Below are positions 34,415-46,224 of a stretch of DNA of 64,000 nucleotides, piece by piece (positions within the stretch are counted from its first letter, which is position 1; the number at the start of each line of letters is the position of its first letter). Source of the stretch: Pelodera strongyloides (lineage: Eukaryota; Nematoda; Chromadorea; Rhabditida; Rhabditidae); the NCBI GenBank assembly GCA_036852015.1, contig JAANDG010000156.1, positions 62,001 through 126,000 of the forward strand, read 5' to 3'. The position numbers and the translations under genes are program-made. The notes under the pieces are model-generated. The model saw nothing but the letters and a program-made list of their open reading frames with translations. It ran no database searches and was not told the origin of the DNA.

Positions 34415-36421
34415 CGGTATCTGATTGTCTGGGGAAGGTAAAGTATGCAGTATGCTTAGCTCTTAACATTGGCAATGGGGGACAACTTATAATGGTTCCT
34501 TCAACGCGAAACTCGGCTCCAGTGCCGCACCAGATTCGGGTGGGGGTGCCGATCCAAAAAAAAGTGGGGTGCGCCGCAAAATCTGCACCTCCCGAATAGT
34601 GCCGTACAGGGGTACAGGTGCCAGACTGGTGCGAACCTGGTGCCGCTCTCCTTTTCCGTGCCGTACAGGTGCGGCACCCCGACCGAGTTTCCCCAGTGAA
34701 AGGAAAGATTCTTATTTTCCACGCAGAAAAAAAAGCTCTGTTTTAGCCTGATAATTGAATGAGATGATATAAGGTCAATTATATTAACGTTCAGGATTCA
34801 TGGAAAAGAGGTTACGTGTATTTCCATCCAAATATATGGTGCTTCTGGAGCTGGACAGAAATAATTTGGCCACGACATGCATGCTGAAGACGCTGAACAA
34901 AATAAATATACTATATACCGTACACATTTACACTCACGATATTTCGCTTTAACATCGTTCACGATGAAGGAATTTGAGCTCGCCTCGCTCTTCGTCATGC
35001 ATTATCCCCAGTGAATTTTCACGTTGTATACCATTTGTAAACGATTAGTGTTTGCATTATTGCCCGTTGGAATATGTGCTTGGATGTGTAATAGATTAGT
35101 ATACCGCAACTTTTGATGCGAAACCATCGTCGGTATGGATACTCTTTTTATTCACTTTTATTCTAGACCACATACTAAGTAAATTGTTTACACGAGATAA
35201 CTCTTGTTTTTTTTTTCTTCTCACTATGGTTTTCTCACTCTCCCATCCCTACCCGTTTGAAGTTTCCCTCTCGCTCCCGTAAGCTAGCGTCCTACAAAAC
35301 TGTCCCGAAAATTTCATTACTTACGTCAGGGATCGCTTGATCCGAGAGAGAGAGAGCGTGACAGAGAGTGAGATAGAGAGAGAGTGATGGAAAGAGAGAG
35401 AAAAATAGATAAACAAGAGAGAGAGAAGATACTTTTTTTCTGAAGGAAACTAGCATATGGCTAATCGGTTAGACTAGTATCCAGAAAACTTTGCCGGCAC
35501 CTTTTATTCTCTATCGGGAAAATGCCGAGCATCCTTGAATCAAAAATAACGGGTCCAAGGTCCCAAGCTGTCCCGGTACCATAGGCACGGTGCCCTGATT
35601 GGCTCGCCCCGCCCCTCTCCCACCATTGGTTGGCCCCGCCCCCACACCCGCAGCACATCTCTCAGGTCTCTCTCTTTCCCGCTATATCTCCCCGTTCTAT
35701 TGACCTCCGAAAGTCAAGTCACGCCCCTTTCTCCCCCCCCCCCCCTTTTTACCTCATTAATTGAGACATTTTGGCCCTTTCTGACATTCTGGTTGTGTCC
35801 ATCTTTTCGATAGCACCATAATCGTAGTACTGTAAATCTTTTTTTTTGTGATATTCCTTGAGATGTACAAGCTACAGAAGCCTTATAAACCACTCTATTC
35901 CCTCGGCGAAGTATTCCCTGGGGAGAGAAAATAGTATTCGGTCGTGAGAGTCGCAGGAGAAGACAATATTTCCCCAGTGGGAAGCTGAGTGGTGAATATG
36001 GTATCGGAAAAATGTTCACTAAGTTATTACTTTTCCACTGTGGGTGCAAATAATTGAGTAAGACCAAAAAATGCGAGGCCGAGTTCGCTTTAAATTTGAA
36101 CGATTATTATTCGACCTAGTCTACTACCCAATGAATATCAACCTTGTAGTGGCTGCGCAACCGTAAATTACCTCATGTTTTCGTATATTTGTTTGGCGGC
36201 GTGCTGCTGGAGGGATGCCGTCATTCAAAGTGTTTATTCGACCGTTTTTTTTATCAAAGTGCTTTATTCGACGGGTTTCGGTTTACCCCATCAGCACGTG
36301 TTTTTGAATCATATACTGGGAGTGGCAAGAAGCTTTGATTTTGTCTGATATCTGTTCGTGTATTTGTAATTTGTTAGTGGTTTAATTTTTTCAATAAATT
36401 AAAAATTCCAGTAAAATCGCG
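34415..36421. other. region upstream of small membrane gene 3
   Basis: Contains a GC-rich repeat-like block at 34500-34690 (several GTGCCGxACAGG motifs in both directions), an AG tract at 35344-35430, the CCAAT/GC-box cluster, a C-run at 35736-35747 and the dispersed repeat at 35925-36005. Confidence 0.5.
35585..35655. promoter_or_regulatory. GC-box and CCAAT-box cluster
   Basis: Within 70 nt are GATTGG, GCCCCGCCCC, CATTGG and GGCCCCGCCCC, a typical vertebrate-style CCAAT plus GC-box promoter arrangement and unusual against the AT-rich surroundings. It lies 0.8 kb upstream of small membrane gene 3. Function is inferred from motif content only. Confidence 0.4.
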
Positions 36422-38485
36422 ATGAACGGTTACAGGCCGGACCAACCAACTATATTGGGATTTGTAAGCAGATGCTATACTTATCCTAGAGATTTTTGTC
36501 CTACTATGCCTCTGTCCACGTTCGAAAACGATAAACGAGAATATATTTTTTTATATTATTTTTTCTTATTATATCTATAGATCAAATGAACACATAGAAC
36601 CACATTGACATGAAATATATCTGCCTGAAGAGGCTTACCCAAGCAAAATATAAAGTAACATTCACAACTGTCACTAAGGTTAGTACTACGTTCTCAGGCG
36701 CGCAGCGAGCAAATGCGTAACCTCGTCCGCGAAAAAGAGATCATGGGAAGGGGGAGACGCAGAAAAGAGCTTTCTCTGTGTTTCGAAATTGTTCAATGCA
36801 AATTTGCAATCTTTTCCCGCGGATGCGGGTACGCATTTCCGAGCTGCGCGCCTGAGGGCCAGAGTAGTCAGCACTACGCGCAGGTGTGGCACCTGCGGCA
36901 CCGCTCCATTTGATTGCAGTAGACCAATGTATGTGTACTCGTTCAGGCCGTATTTGACTTCTATGTGGTCGTTATTCTTCTCAGTGTCGTTGGCTTTTGC
37001 TTCCTGATTACGCTCGTTCAGTTTGTTATCGATAAAGGATGTAGTCTGTCGAGGTGAGTTTGAGACCAGCATAGCTCAACAGGTAGAGCGTTGGGCTGTG
37101 ATGCGAGAGATTATGTGCTGCTGTGGTTTCGAATCCCGCGAGCGGCAAAGATTTTTTATCCGAGTTTTAAAGCGAAATACCGGCCGGTTTTTGAAACACA
37201 TCGACTACACCAGCACTCTTCTGCAGCTTATGCAAATGAACATAAATTTGAATAAATTAATCGAGTTGAATTCGAGTAAATTAGCATAAATAAGTAGGGA
37301 TTCAGTTGGTCACGATGCGTTTCAGAAACCGGCCGGTATTTCGCTTTAAAAGATTGCGCGCTTGCAATTTAGTGGTGCTCTAATCAAAATTCGCACCATA
37401 GTGGAAAAGCATATGCATATCATATACATATACACAAGATGTTTTGCCTATAGCATCAAAGACAAAAACCGGCGGGTTCTTGAAACCATCGTGGATAACT
37501 GAATTCTTACTTATTTATGCAAGTTTGCCCGAATTCAGTTCGATTTTTTTCTAATTTATGTTGATTTGCATAAGCTGCATAACAATGCTGGCTGCTCGAT
37601 CTGTTTCAAAAACCGGCCGGTATTTCGCTTTAACCCTTTCAATTGGGTGTGCTTCACCTTGTGACATTCACTTGAAGCGCGATATAACTGCGCGTATGTT
37701 GATACCCGCATCTTCAAGTATTATATACAATTGCGAATGTTTGGAATAAAATGTGACCCTCAGTATGATTGCAGTTGTGGAACACATGTTTCAAAAACCG
37801 ACTGTTATCCCGCTTTGCTAACAAGATGTGTATAATGTTCCAGAGTCTGTGAGAAACTCGCGAGCCGCCCTCTCACCCGCACCCGTGACCAGTGGGATAG
37901 ACCGGCGCCAACGTTCGGAGAGCAGATGCACAGGTAACTTTATTCATTTATTAAGATTACGGTAGTTTTTCCACCAAGTAGTATAAGGGCCGGGTTTTGA
38001 AAGCTAAATGAGCTCAAATTGTTCTAGATTTTTTTTTCAAATTCTAATCATGCTCATGCCATGCTTGTGCTGCATGCTAAAGTCATCAGTTTCAAAAACG
38101 GCTGCTATACCGCTTTAAATAAGCCATATAGCCATGGAACAAAAAACTATTTCCAAGAGAAATCTAGTTTATTAGTCAAAACTGATTGAGAACTTTGCGA
38201 ATGACGTAAAAGAATAAGAAATTCGCGGTACAAAACCTACATTGTCAATTGTGGTATCGTAGTCTGAAACAGCGCCTTACAAATAGCCGTATGGAATCGT
38301 TTACTTAATTGCTTAATTACTTAATAACGTAATTGACTCAATTAGTTAATTATTTAAGAATGTCGGGACTTGGCGATGAAGATGCCCGCGCTGAAAATGT
38401 CATCCTTAACTATGTTGACGAGGTGTCTGAGCAAGGAAATCACACGGACGCCTCTTCGGCAGGCAGTGACGTGGAAACCGTATAA
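36422..38485 (+). CDS. small single-pass membrane protein 3 (121 aa) with C-terminal ETV, 4 exons
   Basis: Exons 36422-36463, 36947-37053, 37844-37933 and 38359-38485 join in frame (phases 0, 2, 2). The N terminus is short (MNGYRPDQPTILGF) and is followed by one long helix (FYVVVILLSVVGFCFLITLVQFVI), a basic cytoplasmic exon (KLASRPLTRTRDQWDRP) and an acidic end finishing SDVETV. The last four residues, VETV, fit the class I PDZ ligand pattern S/T-X-hydrophobic, suggesting anchoring to a PDZ scaffold; that is inference. Acceptor-like ATTCCAG lies 10 nt before the ATG. A GC/CCAAT-box cluster at 35585-35655 lies about 0.8 kb upstream. The exon 2 acceptor at 36946 is chosen because the nearer TTGCAG would start with an in-frame stop. 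Confidence 0.7.
37064..37146 (+). tRNA. tRNA-like sequence (degenerate tRNA or SINE head)
   Basis: Shows a D-arm (GCTCAACAGGTAGAGC with A-box spacing), a variable-length middle and a T-arm/B-box-like GTGGTTTCGAATCCCGC, then a T-run 5 nt after it. The anticodon stem does not pair well, so a functional tRNA is unlikely. It sits 10 nt after the exon 2 donor of small membrane gene 3, on the same strand. Confidence 0.4.
37167..37348 (-). mobile_element. family A TTAA element
   Basis: Full copy in intron 2 of small membrane gene 3, 20 nt after the tRNA-like sequence. Confidence 0.87.
37455..37633 (+). mobile_element. family A element, opposite orientation to its neighbour
   Basis: Left end diverged (CAAAAACCGGCGGGTTCTTG), right end intact; 107 nt from the previous copy, forming a large inverted pair within one intron. 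Confidence 0.78.
37985..38118. mobile_element. TTAA-type element, right end intact
   Basis: GGGCCGGGTTTTGAAAGC start and CAAAAACGGCTGCTATACCGCTTTAA end; intron 3 of small membrane gene 3. Confidence 0.55.
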
Positions 38486-38505
38486 GCAAATGAAGAACAC
38501 CTGTT

Positions 38506-38645
38506 TTAAAGCGGTATGACACGTGGTTTGTGAAGCTAGCTTTTACACATTCTTCTGGGAATTTCTGGCACAGAATGGAACATTGTTATGATACTAAATA
38601 GGAATGCAGTAGCCTTTTCACGAACCACCTGTCATATCACTTTAA
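38506..38645. mobile_element. TTAA element (GCGGTATGACACGTGG type)
   Basis: Ends AAGCGGTATGACACGTGGTTTG and CGAACCACCTGTCATATCACTT; begins 21 nt after the stop codon of small membrane gene 3, so probably in its 3' UTR. Confidence 0.78.
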
Positions 38646-39550
38646 ATTAAAATTGCCTACCGACCCAACATCCAATCAAAGCGCATTTAATTAGCTTCCC
38701 ACCTAAAGGCGTTTAAATATGACATAGAAAAAATAGTGCCTTACCTCAACTTTTCCAATTTTTGGTATATTTTTTGACAAAAAGTAAGGACAAAAAGTAT
38801 TTTTTGACAAATCTCGTATAAATCAGTTAACCACATAGGACATAGACACCTACGATAAAAGATAATATCAGTATAAGCCATATAAATAATCAATATTGTT
38901 TTCAAGGAGGCATCTTACGCATGTATTTGAGTGCCTTACTATACCAACGCACATATTTGTTGATGTTTAGTAGTTTCGTAGTGCTTTGATTGTGCTTTTT
39001 ACACGTTACCATACTCAAGTTCTTTCATGCTTTGCTTGTCTAACATACATATTTACTCTTGTATAACTCGCAATATTGGTTGTTGATATTTAGTAGTTGC
39101 GCTTTGCTTGTGTTGTTTACTTTGCTCTGCTTAACTCATGCTTTGCTTGTATTTAATAAAAAATTTAAAAAAATTATATTTTCACTTCATACGCAAGTTA
39201 CTGTATTTCAGCAAACAACATAGTCTTCAAGTAAATAAGCGTAAAAGAAACATTGAATCAACAGACTCCTGGGAAACTATCTATATACACTGAGGAATAT
39301 CGGTTGGTGCGCCTGGCTCAAAAGCGACGCAGGGAGTGTGCCTATCCAGGGCCATTGGGGCGCGAATAAGTCTATGCACGCTCAGTGTGTGCGGCAACTT
39401 CGCCATACTTACAATTAGGTCATGGAAAATATGTTCAGTGTAAGTACACAGGGTAGATAAAAATGTGTTTCGCGTATCATAGTTTGTGGCAGCTCTTCAT
39501 CAAATACGTTGTCGCAAACAGGCCTACGTATGCCCATTGTATTGTGTAAA

Positions 39551-39734
39551 TTAAAGCGAAATAAAGACCGGTTTTTGAAACGCATCGTGGACAACTGAAT
39601 TCTTAAGCATTTATGATAATTTGCTCGAATTTAGCTAGATTTTTTTTATTCTAATTTATGGTCATTTGCATACACTGCATAATAATGCTGGTCTACTCGA
39701 TGTGTTTCAAAAAGCGGCCGGTATTTCGCTTTAA
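39551..39734 (+). mobile_element. family A TTAA element
   Basis: Ends AAGCGAAATAAAGACCGG and GCGGCCGGTATTTCGCTT; intergenic. Confidence 0.83.
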
Positions 39735-40244
39735 TAAAGTGAAACACCTTACGGAAGTTTGGCGAATGACAGGATGGACAATGTGGGCTATCTTTTCAGC
39801 CACATATAATCAAGGTTTCACGATGTACAGTACTATTGAGCAATAAAATAGGGTTCGAAATTGTATGTGGTGCATTTTACTGAATTGCAAAATATTTATA
39901 GAACACGAAATCAATTCATATTTATTGCATAAAATAACATAACGTAACAACATAAAAGAATAAAGAGAAAGAACACATATCATTGCATAACATAATTGAC
40001 ATAACAATATAAAAAGGTACAGGACAAAAAACGAATAACAGATAACGAAATACGGCAGTGTAAGTATAAAAAAAACGTAAACTTGTTAAACTCAGTTCGA
40101 AAATTGATTTTTATTGTAAAATATAGTTGTGGATTCACCGTTCATTACCTATAAAAACGAACACAAAAGAAAATATTACTATGTCGATTCCTAAGCACCT
40201 GATACTTAGAACACAGCACACACAGTTAGACGATATTTATAGCT

Positions 40245-40423
40245 TTAATGCGATATGCAACGTGGTTTCTGAAAAATGATGGACAACATCATTTACATGT
40301 GTTATATATAGGGTTATTTAGTTTTGCGCACTCGGGAAGTTTCTGTTGTGTAAAGGACACAATACAACTTGGGAACGCAACTGTCGAGAAAACGCTTCAA
40401 AACCACGCACCACACCACTTTAA
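40245..40423. mobile_element. TTAA element (CGTGGTTT type)
   Basis: TTAATGCGATATGCAACGTGG at the left and CCACGCACCACACCACTTTAA at the right. Confidence 0.72.
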
Positions 40424-40527
40424 AGGAAGGGAAAATGCTCCCATCAAAGTTTTAATGGTGTTTTCCTAGAAGGAATTTCGTTTTAGCATGGCGAATCATG
40501 GACAACATAGAGGTTTCATTGAGCAGT

Positions 40528-42426
40528 TTAGACGAGACGACCGACGGCACTGAAAACTAATACAACTACTTATTGTTTAAAGCGAAATAGCGGCCGGATT
40601 TTGAAACGCATCTTGGGCAATTGAATCTGTACGTATATATATACAAAGTTGCTCGAATTTAGCTCGATTTTTTATTCTAATTTATGTTCAATTGCATAAG
40701 ATGGTTAATAATGTTGGTGTACTCGATGCGTTTCAAAAAACGACCGGTATTTCGCTTTAAGCGGAATAACGGCCACTTTTGAAACGTATTACCGACGCAA
40801 TATTCAGAGACAGTGTATGCAAATTGCTGCACGACTACTGCACGATAATGAGACTGATTATATTCATTTGCATACATCATAGGAGAATGTACATGTCTCA
40901 AATACGTTTCATAGACTGGCCGTTATTTTGCTCGAGCAGCAATTAATAAGATAGATAACAGACGAACTAATGGACAAATGGTACTGGTAATTTTTATGAA
41001 AGTCTAATGCCGAATAGTGTACCATTATGCTATGATTTTACCAGACGTTGCACAAGTTTGCTCATAATGCCAAGTGATAGAACAATATGAAGATAGTGGA
41101 AAACTAACCGGACTCTGTGCATTCCGGGCTGACCCGCGGAAAGAGGGTTGGCCGGTGGAATCGCGACTTCCAAGGGGCGGCGGTCCAGAGCGAAGTCCGG
41201 TGCCGTATCCGCTTTATGTGGGATCTTGTCTGCCTGTCCATTCAACGCACAGTACATACGGCCCATCTCGGCAAAGTAACGGTCGTAGTCCCTAAAGGTG
41301 AAAAAAATATAACTGAAGAACGTCCCTTGGACATAGCACTGTAGACAGCTAATTTCTCTAGGTTCTACTACCTAGCGATTTTTCTAATAACACCAGTGTC
41401 CGGCCAATTTCATACATATGAAGCGGGTATGTGCTAGTGTGATGCGCACAATTCTAGTGGTGACGTGTAGCGCTGCAAAAATTGTGCCAGTGATGAGCCA
41501 TTTTTCAGACGCGGTAAGCCTTGGCCGATTTGTGCAGTGGTGCGACACAGACCGGAAACTCAAAAGGCGTTGTGTGACTTATGCTGGCTCGCCATCCGCG
41601 CCGTCACTAGAAAGTGTGCTACGGGTGCGCCATGTGTTCGCGGCACAACCTAAGATTTCCAGTACTTTTGGCTTACCTTTCCCTGCGCTGCGCCGCAGTG
41701 ACGAACTGGATTCCGACGGGGCAGGCGTGCGAACGGCAGAAGAATACAATTTCGAGGATCAGAAGAACAACGAAGAGAACGACGATCAGCTGCCAGGGGA
41801 GACTGAGTGTTCTCTGGCCAATCTGCAAGAATACTTTGAGAAAACAGGCGTATGCTATGGCACTCTAATATTTAATCAAGATCTACGCATACTCCAAAAT
41901 ATTGCACTTCTACGTTCTCAGGCACGCAGCGCGCAAATAACCGCGCCCGCGGAAAAGAGACGGCTTTTTAACATTAAACAAACAATAATATAAAGATATA
42001 TTGTAAACCATAAAGCAAAATAAATTTGAAAAATAATAGTGAAAAGTTTCATAAAAAATAAATAGTGTGAAAGTGAAGAATGTATAATTGATTATAAGTA
42101 CCGTGTCAAACACGGACCTCGTTTCGACCCCCTGTCGCAGACGAGGATTTTTGATCAGGGCGGGGGATGGGCGGAGACGCAGAAAAGAGGTTTATCTGTG
42201 TCGCGAAATTTTCAAAGCAAATTTGCAATCTTTTCCCGCGGGCGCGGCTACGCATTTCCGCGCTGCGCGCTTGAGGACCAGAGTTATTTAGTTGTTGCCG
42301 TGTCACAAAAGAAGACGTATCTTTTTGAGGGAAATTTTCCTTAAGAAAACACACCGTAATAATGATTCCATCATATTTGCTCATCAGCTCGACTGCATTC
42401 TCCACGATGGTAGAGTTGTCCATCAT
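40528..42426 (-). CDS. small single-pass membrane protein 5 (about 140 aa), 4 exons
   Basis: Exon 1 (42426-42355) starts with tandem ATGs one base after ACTTTTCAG, a near-ideal trans-splice acceptor, and encodes an acidic N terminus with a sequon (DNST). Exon 2 (41822-41677) carries the helix (WQLIVVLFVVLLILEIVFF) and ends phase 2 in a split Arg codon. Exon 3 (41291-41109) is a 60-codon tail starting DYDRYFAEMGRMY with Pro-rich sequence (VAIPPANPL) and ends phase 2 at GTTAGT. A short last exon 40549-40528 (AVGRLV, stop) after GTTTTCAG fits the phase but is uncertain; if that intron is retained, the frame reads on to a stop near 41030. A long plus-strand reading frame at 41418-41993 overlaps and is a shadow. 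Family unknown. Confidence 0.65.
40577..40760 (+). mobile_element. family A TTAA element
   Basis: Its right TTAA (40757-40760) is the left TTAA of the next element at 40757-40938; lies just upstream (minus-strand sense) of the tentative last exon of gene 5. Confidence 0.83.
40757..40938. mobile_element. TTAA element (GCGGAATAACGGCCA ends)
   Basis: Imperfect inverted ends (AACGGCCACTTTTGAAACG / CGTTTCATAGACTGGCCGTT) with ATGCAAAT octamers inside; chained to the family A copy on its left. Confidence 0.7.
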
Positions 42427-43353
42427 TCTGAAAAGTTTGTGTTAAAGAAACGGTGACCAAATTTTTTTTCCCTTTACATCGAATCAACAAAAGGAAATGA
42501 TATAAATCAATAGAAAACATGTATTCCAAGGCAAACTATTGAGATATTAAATTCGTTTACTTCGAAATTCGTTGAGAACGGACAACTTAATTCTTACGTA
42601 TTTATGCAATCAAACCGCCTTAATTTTGCAAATGTGCTACTGTAAGCCTGATTGTTAGAAGCATGGCACATCGTTATATGGAAGAACATACTGGCAAGTG
42701 AAAACCCAACTCTCTTTTTGCACCAATGTGTATGCATGTATGCTAATCTGAAACAATCTCGTACCAGTTAGTGCCATGCTGTTGTTTACTTGACCCTTTG
42801 GTACCAGGTCGTAACACACATTTCATTTGGTACCTCTTACCCATGTGTTTCTTTTGGTACCCGTCAGTATCAAGCGGCTGTTTACTCCTAACGGTCGAAA
42901 AGAAGGTCTGGGAATCAAAGTGCACAGCAAAAGATGGCAGCGCGAGTGCAATTACTTGCAATAAAGTATGCAAATCATGATGGTTTGCAAAAAAAGACTT
43001 GGCGTTGTCTGTGAGCAAAACTATCGCGTGGCCGGCAAAAAAAACTCGTGCGGCGGGCGTAGCGGCCCACACACTCTTTGCGGTGCTAAGAGATGGCCAA
43101 GTTTTCTCAGTGGTAGGGGACGTTTTAGAATACGGAGATCAAATGGTATAATATTTTGTAGCTAGCATATGTTGTCCCTGGGCCTGGTATCTTGAACCAA
43201 GACAGCGTCTTTCTCTAACTAAACAAAGGTTTGCGCTAGGAATGATAGACCGAACAATGAGAAAAAAACAGTTTTGCTTATGCATAACTGTCGTATTCGA
43301 GTTCTTTATGAAAATACAATACGGAGTGACGATATTGGCGTGACCTGGCTAGA

Positions 43354-43514
43354 TTAAAGCGATTTTTGAAACTTGGCGAAAAAAATGTCGGAAAACTGCA
43401 TTCACATATGTTGTATGCAAATGAATATACAAGCCGCACAATTATTTGCGTACACTACATGGGAATTCGGCGTCCAAATTACATTTCAAAAACAGACTGT
43501 TGTACAGCTTTAAA
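43354..43514. mobile_element. TTAA element related to the 47287 copy
   Basis: TTAAAGCGATTTTTGAAAC start and CAAAAACAGACTGTTGTACAGCTTTAA end. Confidence 0.66.
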
Positions 43515-43879
43515 TAATACTTGCATCATTGCAGACGCAATAATTCAATGACGACCAGTTTTCGAGAATATTCGAACATTTGCGCGGGACTTTCTTGGAC
43601 AATCTTAGACGCTGAAGAGCGCCAAAAACCCTTCTGTCTGTCTGGCCATGAGCTGACTTTTTTTCTAGAAGAAACCAATTTATTTCGAGAATAAAATGAT
43701 GAAAGGAGATATCCTTTGCAAGAGATGAGCCACAAAGAGTGCCGCACATGTGCCATGTCTGGCCATATGTGACATGGATAGGAAACCAAAAAACAGGACA
43801 TCTCTACTTCGGCTCTGTCTGGGGACTTCGCGTCTTGGCAAATTTCTTAACTCAAGGGACGTATCAGCCTAGCTAACTT

Positions 43880-43904
43880 GTGAGTGTGTGTATGTGTGTG
43901 TGTA

Positions 43905-43944
<40 letters not shown>

Positions 43945-43980
43945 CGAATGTATGTGTATGTGTGAGTGTGTGAGTGTGTA
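43880..43980. repeat. interrupted (GT)n microsatellite
   Basis: GT units with TATG and GAGT interruptions. Confidence 0.9.
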
Positions 43981-44128
43981 ACGTTCAGAACTTTGTACGA
44001 ACGAACCTTGTACGAACGAACTATTTACAACTTTGCACTAGAGCGTTTATTCGAAAAAGATATTTTGCATGATTATTTATACACGATAATAAAGCATATA
44101 TTTGTTGCATGAAATTTATAGACGTCAA

Positions 44129-44316
44129 TTAAGGCGAAATACCGGCCGGTTTTTTGAAAAAAATAAAGCTTCTTTGAAACGTATTCTGAACAATGATATA
44201 GCCACATTTCAATGCATGCTATGCAAATGAGTAAACAAATTTACCCCAATTGAACCGCTCTGACCAATAGTGTGAACAAATATGAATTCAATTGTCCAAT
44301 ATACGTTTCACATTAA
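44129..44316. mobile_element. TTAA element with a family A-like left end
   Basis: TTAAGGCGAAATACCGGCCGG start, but the interior and right end (ATACGTTTCACATTAA) differ from family A. Confidence 0.55.
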
Positions 44317-44505
44317 AAAATCTGATAAATCATCACGTAGACTATACAATACGAAATACGGACTACAAAAATCTCGAGCAGGCCCATGTACAATCTAGAA
44401 CTAGTAAAATTAGGCGAGCACTGGGTGCAAAATAGTCGACAATTGAAACACTTTGTGTTGGGAGGTGTCGGGAAGTGTCGGAATGTGTCGTGACGCTTTA
44501 CGATC

Positions 44506-45310
44506 TTAGGCACGAGTTAGTCCGCCGTTGACAGCGTAGAAACGGACGCGCGGCTCATGCTGCCGCAGATACCTGTAATTCGTTTTTTTTTTTTTTGAAT
44601 ACAAACAAAAAATAAAAAAGGTCTGATGTGCGCCCTACCCTCCAGTTGCTGTAAACGTAAACATGTAACGAGTCGGTTGATTCTAGCTCGATGAGGTCGA
44701 GCAATTTGTCATCTGCGGAACTCGCCGCTACTGAGGCTCAGGCTCAGAGCTCAGTCTGCATATAATGGCAAATCATTTGTTGATAATACATTTCAAAAAC
44801 AGACTGCTATACAACCATACCGCCGCGTTAAAATTGCTGGAAAGAGAGTACGCAACGCGGGCCTGAGGGAGAACTGTGTATTCCAGAGATTTAAAGCGAA
44901 ATACCGGCCGGTTTTTGAAACACATCGAGTAGACCAGCATTCTTATGCTGAATATGCAAACGAACGTGAATAATAATAAAACATCGAGCTAAATTCGAGC
45001 AAATTAGCTGTCCACGATGTTCAGTTGTCCACGATGCGCATCAAAAACCGGCCAGTATTTCGCTTTAAACTAATCGTAAGCGAAAAAAAAAGTTTCCAAA
45101 AACGCTTACCGATTCCTGCAGTGCTTGCGTAGCATCCTCATCCCCTCAAAGAACATGTAGAGCAAGGAAATCGCACTCATTACGATGACGAACGTGTGCA
45201 TCTGGAAGTTACTCTGTTCGGTCGTCTGAAAAGAAACGGTGGTTATGAGAGTCCCCCTTATGAAAACCTACCAGGGAAAATGTGCCGTCGTCTGCTGGAT
45301 CTGAGGTTGC
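44506..45310 (-). CDS. small single-pass membrane protein 4 (73 aa seen), start codon not found
   Basis: Three exons: 45310-45272 (acidic, ATSDPADDGTFSL), 45225-45110 (TTEQSNF, then helix HTFVIVMSAISLLYMFFEGM and basic RMLRKHCRNR) and 44572-44506 (YLRQHEPRVRFYAVNGG, stop). Phases 0 and then 2, with the Arg codon split after CG. The first exon needs an upstream start; its acceptor-like GAG abuts the end of a transposon-like block (45313-46513), so the 5' end was either separated or destroyed by that insertion. RVRFYAV resembles KVRFCSV in the alternative last exon of gene 1. Unknown family. Confidence 0.62.
44695..44765 (+). repeat. dispersed repeat, left part
   Basis: GTCGAGCAATTTGTCATCTG followed by CGCCGCTACTGAGGCTCAGG; partial copy in small membrane gene 4 intron. 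Confidence 0.5.
44891..45068 (-). mobile_element. family A TTAA element
   Basis: In the intron before the last exon of small membrane gene 4, 42 nt from the helix exon. Confidence 0.86.
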
Positions 45311-45460
45311 CTCAAAGGGTCAGGCCCATTTCAGGTAACACCTATTTTTGACCACCCTGGTTCTCCGTGTCAAAAATAGTAAATTTTCAGTCCATATTCG
45401 CTTTAAAAATATCACGTAAATTTCAGCGTTTGAAAGATGCTTGATGCAATGTAATGTCCT

Positions 45461-45631
45461 TTAAAGCGAAATGCTAGCCCCTTTGGAAAATTTGCATATG
45501 ATAAGCAAATGCTATGTATCCTATGCTAATTTTGTACGATTGCCGTGGACGATCGTACAAAATTAGCATAGGATACATAGGATTTGCTTATCATATGCAA
45601 ATTTTCCAAAGGGGCTAGCATTTCGCTTTAA
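45461..45631. mobile_element. family B palindrome
   Basis: Nearly perfect 80-nt inverted arms around GATTGCCGTGGACGATC; first of three elements chained through shared TTAA sites. Confidence 0.9.
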
Positions 45632-45808
45632 AGCGAAGTACTGGTCTTTTTGAAAAACATCGAGTACACCAGCATTCCCATGCAGCTTATGCAAATGAAC
45701 ATAAATTAGAATAAAAAAGCCGAGCTAAATTCGACTAAATTGGCATACATACGTAAGAATTCAGTTGTCCATGGTGCGTTTCAAAAGCCGGCCGGCATTT
45801 CACTTTAA
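45628..45808 (-). mobile_element. family A TTAA element in a chain
   Basis: Shares TTAA with the family B palindrome on its left and with the GGAGGAGGCTCACGAG palindrome on its right. Confidence 0.84.
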
Positions 45809-46224
45809 AGGAGGAGGCTCACGAGAATGAAGTGCTCAAATGGTTTCCTTTTATCGAAAGATGATGGTATTAAGTTCCGAAAGACATGGTTTACAATGCA
45901 AAAGCTTTTAACTGGAAGGAGTAAATCAATATAAAACTATGAATTCTATCAAAATTTTGGATCGTAAAAAATAGTTGATTTCCATAGTGGGCATGCAAAT
46001 TTTGTGCTGGCTTGCAAAATGACTTGTAAATTTGCATGTTTAGCTTTGAAGTCTACCTTGCATACGATAGGTTATTTTATTTGACTTCGAGTTCTTAGCT
46101 TAATTAATTCCTCCAAACTAAAGCGCTGAACCTTCTAATACTTGTTTTTTGGAAGATAAACCCACTATCCTTCGATAAAAGGAAACCATTTGAGCACTTC
46201 ATTCTCGTGAGCCTCCTCCTTTAA
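45805..46224. mobile_element. palindromic TTAA element (GGAGGAGGCTCACGAG ends)
   Basis: Outer arms are perfect inverted copies of AAATGGTTTCCTTTTATCGA-containing sequence; third element in the 45.5-46.2 kb chain. Confidence 0.85.

Larger units (their letters stand above)
38646..40527. other. intergenic, between convergent small membrane genes 3 and 5
   Basis: AT-rich with two TTAA elements. CTTTGCTTGTG/CATGCTTTGCTTG phrases repeat loosely at 38985-39150. No exon recognised. Confidence 0.5.
42427..44505. other. region between small membrane genes 5 and 4
   Basis: Includes short TTTGGTACC repeats at 42795-42880, a GT microsatellite and two TTAA elements. A 109-codon minus frame at 42743-43072 lacks splice or family support. 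Confidence 0.5.

Noticed and set aside
41418..41993. 191-codon plus-strand reading frame
   Set aside because: It is antisense to the helix exon of small membrane gene 5, whose minus-strand splice signals and hydrophobic helix are far better supported.
42743..43072. 109-codon minus frame
   Set aside because: Contains short TTTGGTACC repeats, no family resemblance and no splice signals of the type used by neighbouring genes.
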